Positions 50,944 to 60,552 are shown, numbered from the stretch's first letter. The stretch: DNA of 64,000 bases from Bacillus kwashiorkori (GCF_001375515.1 NZ_CTDX01000015.1:248001-312000), one strand, 5' to 3'. Program-made: numbers and translations. The notes: generated by a model not told the origin, from the sequence alone.

Positions 50944-51882
50944 CTATGAAATTTCCAACTGCTCTTTTAACAGCTCTTGAAAATCGGCCAGTTCCCCTTC
51001 ATCGGCAAAGTAATACCAAACTTTTCCAATATAACCACCTTTTCCATTTTTAAACTGTAATTGCTCGATATTATTTTGTACACCTTTATAGTTTTTTTGT
51101 AGGTTTACCATTTCGTTAAAAGTTAGATTAGTTTTTACATTATCACCTAATGCATTAAAAATATCACTATAATTCCATAACGATGAAATACTAGCGCCTT
51201 TATTTAAAATCGCCTGAATGACAAGTTTTTGCCGTAATTGACGTCCGAAATCACCACGAGGGTCTTCTTTCCGAATTCGAACAAAGGTTAAAGCTTCCTT
51301 CCCGTTTAAATTTAACTCTCCTTCTGGGAACGTATAACCGCCGTAAGTTAAGTGCATATCATTTTTAATTGTAACCCCATTAACAGCATCCACAATGTCT
51401 TTAAAACCTTCCATATTTACTTGAACATAATAATCAATTGGAATATCAAGAAATTCCTCAACCGTTTTTAAAGACATTGACACTCCGCCAAAGGCATAGG
51501 CATGATTAATTTTGTCTTTCGTTCCACGACCAACAATATCCACGTACGTATCACGCGGAATACTTAGCATTTTCATTACATTTTCATTTGGATTTACTGT
51601 TACGACAATCATCGTATCAGAGCGCCCTCGATCATTCTTCCGTTGATCTACACCTAATAGAAGTACAGAAAAAGGATGTTTCTCTTTTAATGATATTTCT
51701 TTTTCCCGTTTTTCTGATTTGTTAATTGGTGTATGCATTGCATCCAATGCTTTGTTTGCAGAATGAAAAATTGAATATAAGTACCCGCCCAGGCCAAGTA
51801 AGAATACCGCTAATATAATAAAAAATATTTTATAACGCCGCTTTTTTTTCTTTTTGTTTTCCAGTTTATCCGTTCTCAACAC
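50944..51882 (-). CDS. LCP family wall-polymer ligase, TagU-like
   Basis: A 312-residue LCP protein with a strongly basic cytoplasmic start (KKKKKRRYK), one membrane helix (about 18-40), then the LCP domain: SVLLLGVDQR, GRSDTMIVVTVNP, SIPRDTY, INHAYAFGG, and EDPRGDFGRQLRQKL. GTG 51882 follows AAGGGG. It is very like the LCP protein at 38133. It lies upstream and divergent from tagD, which fits a role in attaching glycerol-phosphate teichoic acid to the wall. Confidence 0.92.
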   Translation of the reverse strand: MLRTDKLENKKKKKRRYKIFFIILAVFLLGLGGYLYSIFHSANKALDAMHTPINKSEKREKEISLKEKHPFSVLLLGVDQRKNDRGRSDTMIVVTVNPNENVMKMLSIPRDTYVDIVGRGTKDKINHAYAFGGVSMSLKTVEEFLDIPIDYYVQVNMEGFKDIVDAVNGVTIKNDMHLTYGGYTFPEGELNLNGKEALTFVRIRKEDPRGDFGRQLRQKLVIQAILNKGASISSLWNYSDIFNALGDNVKTNLTFNEMVNLQKNYKGVQNNIEQLQFKNGKGGYIGKVWYYFADEGELADFQELLKEQLEIS

Positions 51883-52006
51883 TTTCGCCCCTTTACAATT
51901 ACACTAATGTTTGTTACAAAATAGTTTTCCTTTATTTAAATTACCTTAACAATCAAAAATAACATTCGTATCTATAGTATTCTTAATGCTAGATACACGT
52001 CAATAG

Positions 52007-52058
52007 GGGGACTGTCCCCAACAATTAAAAAAATTCACAATTGTTGGGGACAGTCCCC
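52007..52058. repeat. Perfect 20-bp inverted repeat with nested GGGGAC/GTCCCC palindromes
   Basis: GGGGACTGTCCCCAACAATT (52007-52026) is repeated as its exact reverse complement at 52039-52058 with a 12-base spacer. Each arm also contains a GGGGAC-T-GTCCCC palindrome, so a long hairpin or two small ones can form. No T tract follows, so it is not an ordinary terminator. Confidence 0.9.
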
Positions 52059-52153
52059 AGGGTTATGTTTATTTTTGGCTTTTGCCTACTTTGTCATGCA
52101 GGCAGTAAATGGTTATCGTTGGTGCTTCATTTTACTGTATGAATTAGCTTTGG

Positions 52154-52182
52154 TTTACAAAAACTATAGAAAGTCTTAAAAT
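52154..52182 (+). promoter_or_regulatory. Sigma-A promoter for tagD
   Basis: TTTACA (52154-52159), a 17-base spacer and TAAAAT (52177-52182), leaving a leader of about 80 bases. Confidence 0.6.
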
Positions 52183-52267
52183 AATCTATATATTTGTTAC
52201 AACAAACTCATATATCAAAATGCCTATATGAACAATTAGGTTTTGATTAAGTGAAGGAGCGGTAAAG

Positions 52268-52666
52268 ATGAAAAAAGTAATTACCTATGGAACATATGAT
52301 TTGTTACACTGGGGACATATAAATTTGTTAAAACGTGCGAAAGAACTAGGCGATTACTTAATTGTAGCCTTGTCTACAGATGAATTTAATGCAGGAAAAA
52401 ATAAAAAAGCATACCATACTTACGAAAACCGCAAAGTCGTATTAGAAGCAATTAAGTATGTCGATGAAGTAATCCCTGAATATTCATGGGATCAAAAAAT
52501 TGAAGATGTAAAAAAACATGATGTAGACATTTTTGTTATGGGAGATGATTGGGAAGGTAAATTTGATTTCTTAAAAGATTATTGCGAGGTTATCTATTTG
52601 CCAAGAACAATCGGTATATCAACAACAAAAATCAAAAAGGATTTGTTTACCCGGAAAAATGGTTAG
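52268..52666 (+). CDS. tagD: Glycerol-3-phosphate cytidylyltransferase
   Basis: TagD makes CDP-glycerol from glycerol-3-phosphate and CTP, the donor for poly(glycerol-phosphate) wall teichoic acid. The 132-residue protein shows the nucleotidyltransferase HxGH motif (His14-Trp-Gly-His17) within YGTYDLLHWGH, the ENRKVVLEAIKYVDEVI region and the closing ISTTKIK motif. GAAGGAG precedes the ATG. The next gene overlaps its end by eight bases. Confidence 0.95.
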   Translation: MKKVITYGTYDLLHWGHINLLKRAKELGDYLIVALSTDEFNAGKNKKAYHTYENRKVVLEAIKYVDEVIPEYSWDQKIEDVKKHDVDIFVMGDDWEGKFDFLKDYCEVIYLPRTIGISTTKIKKDLFTRKNG

Positions 52667-53837
52667 GGAAATTGCAATCCAACTTTATTTATTTGTATTT
52701 AAAATATTGTTCAATATTGCGAAAATATTCACATTGCAAGAAAAAATAGTTTTTGTTACTTCTTTTCCGGAAAACAATATTGCTGTCAACGAGGCGTTAA
52801 AAAAGAAAAATAACAGCCTCCAGACTGTCTTCCTGTGCCGGAAAAATTGTTATCAAAGCGTAAAAGCGGAAAGTACAACAGCGAATGCGTATTATTTTGA
52901 AACACCAAATATAAAACATAGCATCCTGTCCATTTACCATCTAGCCACAGCAAAAATCGTTATAGTCGACAATTACTATGGATTTTTAGCGACGGTAAAA
53001 TTTAAAAAATCAGTCCAATGTATTCAAGTTTGGCATGCAGCCGGTGCGATAAAGAAATTTGGGCTCGAGGATGAGTCGAACAAATATCGCTCGCCAAAGG
53101 CAATGAAACGGTTCAAAAAGGTGTATCAACAATTTCATAAAGTACTGGTCGGTTCTGAAAAAATGGCAACGATTTTTCAAAAAGCATTTGGTCTCGCAGA
53201 AGAAAATATGTTGCCATTAGGAATACCACGAACGGACTTTTTTTATGATGAAAGAAAACATGAGCAAATTAGGAAGCAGTTTTACGAAGCTTATCCAGAA
53301 CTAAAAGGAAAAAAAATAATTCTATATGCACCAACTTTTCGTGATGAGGAACAAACAATAGCAATCCATATCGAAAAATTTAAGGCTGGACTAGGTGAAA
53401 AGTTTGCCTTGTTGTTCCGCTTACATCCATTGGTCGCAAATGCTTTAAACATAAATAATGATGGATTTGTCTATAATTTTAGTTCTTATCCAAAGGTGAA
53501 CGATTTATTAATCATCGCTGATTATTTGATAACCGACTATTCTTCGATACCATATGAATTTGCGCTTTTAGAGAAGCCAATGATATTTTATCCATATGAT
53601 ATAGAAAAATATACAGAAAAGCGCGGATTATGGGGGGAGTATGAGCATTTAGTTCCAGGTCCGGTCGTATATTCATCAGAAGAAATTATCAAGGTGATTT
53701 TAACGAATAATTATGATCTGGAGAAGATAAGTCAATTTAAAAATGAATGGAATACGTATTCGCAAGGTCACTCTAGTGATCGTTTTGGGCAATATTTATT
53801 AAAATCAGTACAACTTGAAACAAAGCAAGCTCACTGA
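52659..53837 (+). CDS. CDP-glycerol glycerophosphotransferase (TagB-like primase)
   Basis: A 392-residue peripheral membrane GT-B enzyme of the CDP-glycerol glycerophosphotransferase family. Visible are VWHAAGAIKKFG (about 127), LGIPRTDFF, IILYAPTFRDE, FRLHPL and YLITDYSSIPYEFALL, the donor-site region. At this length it resembles TagB, which adds the first glycerol-phosphate to the linkage unit, more than the longer polymerase TagF. It starts inside the end of tagD, so translation is probably coupled. The TagB versus TagF assignment between this and the next gene is tentative. Confidence 0.88.
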   Translation: MVREIAIQLYLFVFKILFNIAKIFTLQEKIVFVTSFPENNIAVNEALKKKNNSLQTVFLCRKNCYQSVKAESTTANAYYFETPNIKHSILSIYHLATAKIVIVDNYYGFLATVKFKKSVQCIQVWHAAGAIKKFGLEDESNKYRSPKAMKRFKKVYQQFHKVLVGSEKMATIFQKAFGLAEENMLPLGIPRTDFFYDERKHEQIRKQFYEAYPELKGKKIILYAPTFRDEEQTIAIHIEKFKAGLGEKFALLFRLHPLVANALNINNDGFVYNFSSYPKVNDLLIIADYLITDYSSIPYEFALLEKPMIFYPYDIEKYTEKRGLWGEYEHLVPGPVVYSSEEIIKVILTNNYDLEKISQFKNEWNTYSQGHSSDRFGQYLLKSVQLETKQAH

Positions 53838-53856
53838 TTAAAGGAGATTAGCTTTA

Positions 53857-55098
53857 ATGGAAAAAGCAGATAAGAAAGGATTTACTAAAAATTGGTGGAA
53901 AAAACTTCGCAGTCAAGACTTTTTTATTTTTTTATACAAAATCACCTTTCAATTAGTAAGTCTTTTGCCTGCACGGAAAAACGTCATCATGTTTGAAAGT
54001 TTTCTCGGCAGACAATATTCTGATAATCCACGGGCGATTTATGAGTATATAAAAGAAAATTACCCACACTATAAAATGTATTGGAGTATTGATCCGAAAT
54101 TTAAGCATAATTTTGACTCGAAAGATATAGTCCCTGTAAAACGTTTCTCGATAAAATGGCTATTTTTAATGGCAACAGCAAAATATTGGGTTACTAACAG
54201 CAGGATGCCGCTATGGATACCGAAACCAGCACATACTACCTATTTGCAAACGTGGCACGGCACCCCCTTGAAAAAATTAGCAGCCGATATGGAAGAAGTA
54301 TATATGCCTGGAACGGATACAAATAGTTATAAGGTAGAATTTTATCTAGAATCAAGAAATTGGGATTATTTAATCTCACCTAACCCATACTCGACTAAAA
54401 TATTTCGTCGTGCTTTCCAATTTGAAAAAGAAATCTTGGAAGTAGGTTACCCGAGAAACGATGTTTTATATAAAAAAAATAATGAAGACGCAATTCAGAA
54501 AATTAAAGAGCAGCTAAACTTGCCACAAGATAAAAAAATCATCTTATACGCACCGACATGGCGAGATGATCAATTTGTCGAAAAAGGGAAATATACCTTT
54601 GATTTACATTTGGATTTAGATCAAATGAAACACTTGGCAACTGACTATTGCTTAATTTTACGACTCCACTATTTAGTTGGAGAACAACTTGACTTATCGC
54701 CGTACAAAGAATTTGTTTTTGATTTTTCCAATTACACGGATATTCGGGAGTTATATTTAATTTCGGATGTTTTAGTAACCGATTATTCCTCCGTATTTTT
54801 CGATTTTGCTAACTTGAAGCGGCCGATGATCTTTTATACATATGATATCGAGGATTATCGAGAGCGGTTGCGTGGCTTTTATTTTGACTTAGAAAAAAAT
54901 GCCCCTGGATCACTAGTCAAATCGACAGAAGAAGTAATTGCCGAAATTAAACGATTGGAAAACGAAAATTGGTCATTAGCTGAAAACTATGCGGATTTTT
55001 ATGAAAAATTTTGTGCATTAGAATCTGGCCACTCATCACAGAAAGTGGTGGATCGCATTTTTTTAAAGGAAAATTCGTTACAAAAACAAAACGTATAA
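53857..55098 (+). CDS. CDP-glycerol glycerophosphotransferase (TagF-like catalytic domain)
   Basis: A 413-residue relative of the preceding protein. It carries NVIMFESFLGRQYSDNPRAI, the TagF-type acceptor motif QTWHGTPLKKLAADM (about 138), GYPRNDVLY, IILYAPTWRDDQ, LRLHYL and VLVTDYSSVFFDFANL. B. subtilis TagF is about 750 residues; this one corresponds to its C-terminal catalytic part without the long N-terminal region. It could be the chain polymerase or a second priming enzyme. An AAAGGAG site lies in the 19-base gap after the previous gene. Confidence 0.88.
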   Translation: MEKADKKGFTKNWWKKLRSQDFFIFLYKITFQLVSLLPARKNVIMFESFLGRQYSDNPRAIYEYIKENYPHYKMYWSIDPKFKHNFDSKDIVPVKRFSIKWLFLMATAKYWVTNSRMPLWIPKPAHTTYLQTWHGTPLKKLAADMEEVYMPGTDTNSYKVEFYLESRNWDYLISPNPYSTKIFRRAFQFEKEILEVGYPRNDVLYKKNNEDAIQKIKEQLNLPQDKKIILYAPTWRDDQFVEKGKYTFDLHLDLDQMKHLATDYCLILRLHYLVGEQLDLSPYKEFVFDFSNYTDIRELYLISDVLVTDYSSVFFDFANLKRPMIFYTYDIEDYRERLRGFYFDLEKNAPGSLVKSTEEVIAEIKRLENENWSLAENYADFYEKFCALESGHSSQKVVDRIFLKENSLQKQNV

Positions 55099-55538
55099 AG
55101 GGTGATTGTCTCCAGCCAATCTTTCGTTCGTGTTCGTGTAGCTTGCAAACGAATCTTAGACGGTGCTAAGTGATAGCCATAACCTTTATAACACCCTCTA
55201 CAAAATACATTAATGTAACTTTTTTATTTATAGTACGTCTAATATGTTGGGGTAAGAAAGAAATGATAGAAAACCAACAAAACCAGTGGATTCATCGTTT
55301 CCTAAAGTTACCTGTCATAATTTAGCTTGTATATATTGTGAAGTTTGTTAGAATAAGGGTTGGTGTAAAAAGTAATATAAAAGAATGTTTTTCGCTTAAT
55401 CAAGGATGATTGTAGCGGATTTTTCACCAACAAAGTGTTACAAAATAAGTAATAAAAATCGGATAAGTTATTTTATTGCGAAGATGTTTAAAGTGATGGA
55501 ACATAATTGCCTTTAAACAGATTAAAGAGGGGATTCCA
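55099..55538 (+). other. Intergenic region before tagO
   Basis: A 440-base gap with no gene. TTGTAT (55327-55332), a 16-base spacer and TAGAAT (55349-55354) form a possible tagO promoter. AGAGGGG lies before the tagO start. Confidence 0.4.
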
Positions 55539-56603
55539 ATGTTATTCCTAACATTTATTATAAGCTTATTTTCATCCATTTTCATAACTCCGTTTGTTAT
55601 TAAATTTGCGAAAAAGACTGGATTCATGGACAAACCTAATGAACGGAAAGTGCATCAGCATGCTGTGCCATTACTTGGAGGTTTAGTAATTTATATTAGC
55701 TTTCTTATTGGCATGCTGCTTTTTAAACCAACACATCCCGGTCTATCAGCAATTCTTTTAGGAGGATTTATTATTTTAATCGTCGGTATTATTGATGATA
55801 AATATACTATATCACCAGGAGCGAAAATGCTTGGCCAGTTTCTTGCCGCAACAGTAATTATTTTTTACGGTGGCATCGATGTGGACTTTATTAATTTACC
55901 ACTTGGTGGAGTGTTAGAATTTGGTTATTTAACAATACCGATCACTTATTTATGGATTATTGGTGTAACAAACGCGATTAATTTAATTGACGGCTTAGAT
56001 GGATTATCCGCTGGAGTCTCGGCGATTGCTTTAATTGCTATGTCTGGAATGGCGTTCATTATGGCTGATTATTTCGTATTAACCGTCGGACTCATATTAG
56101 TCGGCAGTATTCTCGGATTTTTACCGTATAATTTTCACCCAGCGAAAATTTTTATGGGAGATACAGGAGCGTTGTTTTTAGGATTCATGGTTTCGGTGTT
56201 ATCGATGTTAGGATTTAAAAATATTACGTTTATCTCCTTTGTTGTACCAATTTTAATTTTAGGAGTTCCACTTTCTGATACATTTTTTGCGATTGTCCGG
56301 AGAATTGTAAATAGAAGGCCAATATCGGCGCCAGATAAATCACATTTACATCATTGTTTATTAAAGTTAGGATTTAACCATCGGCAAACGGTTATACTTA
56401 TTTATTCAATTAGTGCGATGTTTGCGATGTTCGCATTTATTTTTTCCATGACAACGGTGTGGGGATCAATCTTTCTCATCGCAATTATCTTGTTGTCGCT
56501 CGAATTAATGATTGAAAAAATTGGTTTAATTAACCAGCAATATAAACCGATACTACGCTTAATTGAAACGCTGAAAGTATCGACAAAATCGAGGAATCGG
56601 TAA
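55539..56603 (+). CDS. tagO: Undecaprenyl-phosphate N-acetylglucosaminyl-1-phosphate transferase
   Basis: TagO starts teichoic acid linkage-unit synthesis by transferring GlcNAc-1-phosphate from UDP-GlcNAc to undecaprenyl phosphate at the membrane. The 354-residue protein has about ten helices and the WecA/TagO landmarks: KPNERKVHQHAVPLLGG (about 31), the aspartates in IIDDKYTISPGAKM, NAINLIDGLDGLS, FMGDTGALFLGF and the HLHHCLLKLG loop. AGAGGGG precedes the ATG. It lies, as in B. subtilis, next to an LCP gene and yvyE-degSU. Confidence 0.95.
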   Translation: MLFLTFIISLFSSIFITPFVIKFAKKTGFMDKPNERKVHQHAVPLLGGLVIYISFLIGMLLFKPTHPGLSAILLGGFIILIVGIIDDKYTISPGAKMLGQFLAATVIIFYGGIDVDFINLPLGGVLEFGYLTIPITYLWIIGVTNAINLIDGLDGLSAGVSAIALIAMSGMAFIMADYFVLTVGLILVGSILGFLPYNFHPAKIFMGDTGALFLGFMVSVLSMLGFKNITFISFVVPILILGVPLSDTFFAIVRRIVNRRPISAPDKSHLHHCLLKLGFNHRQTVILIYSISAMFAMFAFIFSMTTVWGSIFLIAIILLSLELMIEKIGLINQQYKPILRLIETLKVSTKSRNR

Positions 56604-56722
56604 TTTTTGCAGAAGTGCCTCTATTTCCATTAGTGATGGTATAGAAGTGAAATAATGTTCACACTTGTGTGATGTCACTATTACAATGGAAGTTTTCGGG
56701 TGTGAGTGTATATTTATATAAT

Positions 56723-56793
56723 AAAAAGGACTGTTTCAAAGTGATGAATACCATCTTTATAAGCTGGTTCAATCACCTTTGAAACAGTCCTTT
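56723..56793. terminator. Bidirectional terminator between tagO and the LCP gene
   Basis: AAAGGACTGTTTCAAAG-TGAT and ATCACCTTTGAAACAGTCCTTT form a stem of about 20 pairs, with A/T tracts on both sides between convergent genes. Confidence 0.88.
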
Positions 56794-56797
56794 CTCG

Positions 56798-57775
56798 TTA
56801 GTTGGATTGAGTTGTTGCTACTGTTTCTAAACCTAAATGTTGTTTTAACGTAGTAGAAATTTCTTGTACTGATGACTCATCTAGTGTGTAATAATAGACG
56901 CGATTAATGTACGTGTCGTCCCCTTTTAATGCTAATGAATCAATCGAATTTAAGGAACTCGCATATGGATGAAGAGCAACAATGTTTTGGAATGTTAAGT
57001 TCATTGTTAAATTGTTGCCAATTCCATCTAGTACGTCATCGTATTTCGTGATAGAGCTCAAGGATGCACTTTTTTCAATAATCGCTTTTATTACTTGTTT
57101 TTGACGATCACCACGACCGAAATCACCACGTGGGTCTTTTTTTCTCATTCGGACGAAAGCTAAAGCTTCTTCTCCATTTAACGTTTGAATACCTTCATTT
57201 AATGTAATGGCATTTTTCTTATCGGTACTATCCATCTCTTGGAAAGTAAATGGAACTTCAACTGTCACCCCACCAAGGGCATCGACAATGTCAATGAATG
57301 CAGTGAAATTTAATTTAACATAATAATCAACAGGAATATCAAAAAGATGTTCAACTGTATCAACTGCTAAGTCAACTCCGCCAAGAAAATGGGCATGATT
57401 GATTTTATCCACATAATAACCAGGTATTTCTACACGAGAGTCTCGTGGGATATGAAGCATTTTAATAGTTTTATCATCTTTATTGAAGGTAGCTAATATT
57501 AATACATCTGAACGCGAAAGAGTTTCACCTCCACGTTCATCCACGCCTATAAATAGTACCGAGAAATTGTCTTTTCCTGGATAGACAGGATTGATACGGC
57601 GCTCTGATTTCTCTCCTCTTTGTAGCTGTTGATGAGCTTCATTAGTGACACTGGCAACTTTTGATGCTAACTGCCACCCGTATATACCAATTCCAATGAC
57701 AAGTGCTAGAAATGGGATTAACACCCACAACCATTTCCGTTTACGTTGTTTACGTTTCACACGACTATTCTCCAT
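56798..57775 (-). CDS. LCP family wall-polymer ligase, TagV (YvhJ)-like
   Basis: A 325-residue LCP protein: basic start (KRKQRKRK), one helix (about 15-37), then an extracellular domain with SVLFIGVDERG, SRSDVLILATFN, HIPRDSR, INHAHFLGG and KDPRGDFGRGDRQKQ. It is clearly different from the two TagU-like paralogues in the window and has an insert after the EVPFTF strand. Its place between tagO and yvyE matches B. subtilis yvhJ (tagV). AGGAG precedes the ATG. Confidence 0.92.
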   Translation of the reverse strand: MENSRVKRKQRKRKWLWVLIPFLALVIGIGIYGWQLASKVASVTNEAHQQLQRGEKSERRINPVYPGKDNFSVLFIGVDERGGETLSRSDVLILATFNKDDKTIKMLHIPRDSRVEIPGYYVDKINHAHFLGGVDLAVDTVEHLFDIPVDYYVKLNFTAFIDIVDALGGVTVEVPFTFQEMDSTDKKNAITLNEGIQTLNGEEALAFVRMRKKDPRGDFGRGDRQKQVIKAIIEKSASLSSITKYDDVLDGIGNNLTMNLTFQNIVALHPYASSLNSIDSLALKGDDTYINRVYYYTLDESSVQEISTTLKQHLGLETVATTQSN

Positions 57776-57879
57776 TTATCGTTTTTTCTCCTTTTTAATA
57801 AAGTTAGCAAACTACATATTTTTTCTGTATGCTAGTACACTATAAAGATATTTAAAGAAAGATACACTAATTAGATTAG

Positions 57880-58530
57880 TTATGCATCATTTTCGTTACA
57901 ATCAATCTCCAAGTATTGCAAATTTCCTTCAATAATTTCTGCTTGTCCATTCGTTAACTCTGTCATCCAGTTCAAAAAATTCGGTTCATCACCATATTTA
58001 ATAAACGTTTCGATTTCAACTTTGTCTAAGTAATGAATTTCCTTTATATCAAAAATTGATGAACGTAATTCATTTTCCACTTTCCCGAGCCAAGTATAAT
58101 CGATAAAGGTGTGCATGACACGCATTAATTGACGTTTTACGACACCGATTGCGTTCAGACATTCGGAAGTGGCTCGACCGTATGCGCGTATTAATCCACC
58201 AGCACCTAGTTTAATGCCGCCAAAATAGCGGGTAACAACAACGACCGTATCTTTTATCTCACGCTTTTTTAATACTTCTAGCATTGGGACACCAGCGGTT
58301 CCACTCGGCTCACCATCGTCGTTCGCTTTTTGAATTTGATCATGCTCCCCAATTAAGTATGCGGAGCAATTATGTGTCGCATTCCAATGCTGTTTCTTTA
58401 TTTGTAATATAAAGTCTTGAGCTTCCTCTTCCGTTTCTGCTCTACTAATATGGGCAATAAAACGCGATTTTTGTATAACGATTTCATGTTCTCCTGTCGT
58501 TTTTACTGTCAAATAATCAGTTCGCAACAA
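57880..58530 (-). CDS. yvyE: YigZ/IMPACT family protein YvyE
   Basis: A 216-residue conserved cytoplasmic protein. The N-terminal IMPACT domain (about 15-125) has KSRFIAH, the signature DDGEPSGTAGVPMLEVL and VVVTRYFGGIKLGAGGLIRAYG; a DUF1949 C-terminal domain follows. The family is related to the translation-linked IMPACT proteins, but the bacterial function is not settled. AAAGGGGCG precedes a TTG pair at the start. It is followed on the same strand by the TagV-like gene and is divergent from degS. Confidence 0.93.
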   Translation of the reverse strand: MLRTDYLTVKTTGEHEIVIQKSRFIAHISRAETEEEAQDFILQIKKQHWNATHNCSAYLIGEHDQIQKANDDGEPSGTAGVPMLEVLKKREIKDTVVVVTRYFGGIKLGAGGLIRAYGRATSECLNAIGVVKRQLMRVMHTFIDYTWLGKVENELRSSIFDIKEIHYLDKVEIETFIKYGDEPNFLNWMTELTNGQAEIIEGNLQYLEIDCNENDA

Positions 58531-59409
58531 TAATCGCCCCTTTCAAAAAAACTTCATGGCTACAACCATGAAAATAGGCTTTCAATCTGATAGGAAGCCA
58601 TACTTCCTCTATTATAATTGTAGAAAAAAGGATGCGCAACTAATGAATTAATTTTCCAACAAACCACCAATGATAAGTCGAAACTCCTAAATTGCACGAA
58701 CCCATTTTTAAATCATTTATCGATTGTTTTATGATAAAAGTCCAATATAATTAGAAATTCAGGAAAATTTTTAGGTATATTTCATTAAAACGGTTTATAA
58801 GTCTATTTTCGTGGTATTATATAAGAAATTATGACTAAACCGTGACAAAAGTTTCTTGTGCAAAAAGCGTCTGTTAAAACGAATGGTTCTTTTTTACATC
58901 TAGAACGCAGACTGTAACTGTCTGTTGGCTAAGCGCTCATCTTCCATCATGACTATGAAACGGAAATTAACCTTTAAAAAGAAACAAAATTACAAAAACA
59001 GCTATAAAAATGTGACACCGAAGCGGGAACTTTCCCGTTACCGATAAAAAAGTCCTATTTGTCCAACCTTTCACGTATATCTTAAGAATCATTTTTATAC
59101 TAAACTAGTCTTTTCAGAATAATTATGCTAGTCATACTTATTACTTTCGCGTTACAATATATATTAATAGGTAAGAAGGAGTAGTAAAATCTGGGGTAAC
59201 GGTTCTTTTTACCTTTATTTATAGTAATATTTGCTACATAAGAGATTACGATACTGGGATTCTTTAACATTTTGATCTTTGAATCACTAGTTTTTATATA
59301 TGTTACAATATTCATATGCCTATCATGAAAAAACTCATTAGCATTGCATCGAGAATAATACGCAATTTTTCAAAAGGGTATCAGTCTTACCCTTTAAGGG
59401 GGGAGAAAA
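58531..59409. other. Long divergent intergenic region between yvyE and degS
   Basis: An 879-base AT-rich gap without a convincing gene; minus-strand frames here have no ribosome sites. It includes a CGGGAA/TTCCCG palindrome near 59018-59031, candidate -10 words such as TATACT near 59097 and TACAAT near 59303, and the hairpin next to the degS ribosome site. B. subtilis also has regulation upstream of degS. Confidence 0.5.
59373..59395 (+). promoter_or_regulatory. Hairpin abutting the degS ribosome-binding site
   Basis: AAAGGGTA (59373-59380) and TACCCTTT (59388-59395) form a perfect 8-pair stem with a 7-base loop ending directly before AAGGGGGGAG. The loop and stem could affect ribosome access to degS. 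Seen in sequence; function inferred. Confidence 0.5.
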
Positions 59410-60552
59410 ATGGCTATTAAGAGCTTAAATACGAAAGTATTGGATGAAATATTAGAGAAAATGATTTCCACGGTTGATAAAAGTAAAGATGAGATTTTTC
59501 AAATTGGAGAACAATGCCGTGTTGATTATGAATCGATCATTAATGAATTAAAAAAAATTAAGGAAAAAGTAGCAAGTGTGATTGATGAAGAGGAACGTTT
59601 AGACAAAGAAGTTCGTCAAGCACGTAAACGTCTGTCAGAAGTGAGTATGTATTTTCATAAATACAATGAAGAACAAGTAAGAGCTGCTTATGAAATAGCC
59701 CACTCCCTACAAACGAAACTAACAGTAACGAGACAACTAGAAAAACAACTTCGAGAAAGAAGAGATGAACTAGAGCGCAGATTAGTCGGACTGCAAGAAA
59801 CGATTGATCGAGCAGATCACTTAGTAACACAAGTAAATGTCATCTTGAATTATTTAACAAATGATATAAAACAAATATCAGAGTATATTGCAGATGCAAA
59901 AGAGAAACAAGAATTTGGTCTGAAAATTATCGAAGCCCAAGAAGAGGAAAGAAAAAGGCTATCACGTGAAATCCATGACGGGCCTGCACAAATGTTAGCC
60001 CATGTGATGATGCGTTCGGATTTAGTAGAAAAAATGTATCGAGAAAGAGGCGTAGAAGAGGCATTACAGGAAATCCGCACGTTAAAGCAAACAGTTCGCG
60101 ATGCCTTATATGAAGTCCGTCGTGTGATATATGATCTCCGTCCAATGGCATTGGATGATTTAGGTTTAGTACCTACCTTAAAAAAATATTTACAAACTGT
60201 AGAAGAGTACAACAAATCGGTGTATATTAATTTTATATATATCGGTGAAGATAAGCGAGTTCCTCCAAAGATGGAGATAGCCCTATTTCGTCTTGTACAA
60301 GAATCTGTTCAAAACGCTTTAAAACATGCGAATGCCACTAACATTGAAGTAAAACTTGAAATAAATTGCAAAGTGGTAATCGCACTAATCAAAGATAATG
60401 GATGTGGTTTTGATATAACAGAGAAAAAAGAAGGTACATTTGGGTTAAGAGGTATGAAAGAAAGAGTAGAATTACTTAGCGGTTCGTTTCACATTAAATC
60501 AAGCATCGGTAAAGGTACGACAATATTAATTCAAATCCCAATTACAGAATAA
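59410..60552 (+). CDS. degS: Sensor histidine kinase DegS
   Basis: A 380-residue cytoplasmic kinase of the NarL-type two-component class that phosphorylates DegU. A long coiled coil (about 25-175) precedes the phospho-acceptor His189 in SREIHDGPAQMLA, the same position as in B. subtilis DegS. The HATPase domain shows ESVQNALKHA, DNGCGFD and GTFGLRGMKERVELL. It has no membrane helices. AAGGGGGGAG is an unusually strong ribosome site. With degU it controls exoenzymes, competence and motility in B. subtilis. Confidence 0.97.
   Translation: MAIKSLNTKVLDEILEKMISTVDKSKDEIFQIGEQCRVDYESIINELKKIKEKVASVIDEEERLDKEVRQARKRLSEVSMYFHKYNEEQVRAAYEIAHSLQTKLTVTRQLEKQLRERRDELERRLVGLQETIDRADHLVTQVNVILNYLTNDIKQISEYIADAKEKQEFGLKIIEAQEEERKRLSREIHDGPAQMLAHVMMRSDLVEKMYRERGVEEALQEIRTLKQTVRDALYEVRRVIYDLRPMALDDLGLVPTLKKYLQTVEEYNKSVYINFIYIGEDKRVPPKMEIALFRLVQESVQNALKHANATNIEVKLEINCKVVIALIKDNGCGFDITEKKEGTFGLRGMKERVELLSGSFHIKSSIGKGTTILIQIPITE

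Larger units (their letters stand above)
51883..52267. other. Divergent intergenic region between LCP gene and tagD
   Basis: A 385-base gap carrying the large inverted repeat at 52007-52058 and a good tagD promoter, both listed separately. No gene seen. Confidence 0.5.

Noticed and set aside
59100-59315. A 71-codon minus-strand frame upstream of degS
   Set aside because: No ribosome site, skewed Ile/Lys/Ser composition typical of AT-rich noncoding DNA, and antisense to the degS leader.
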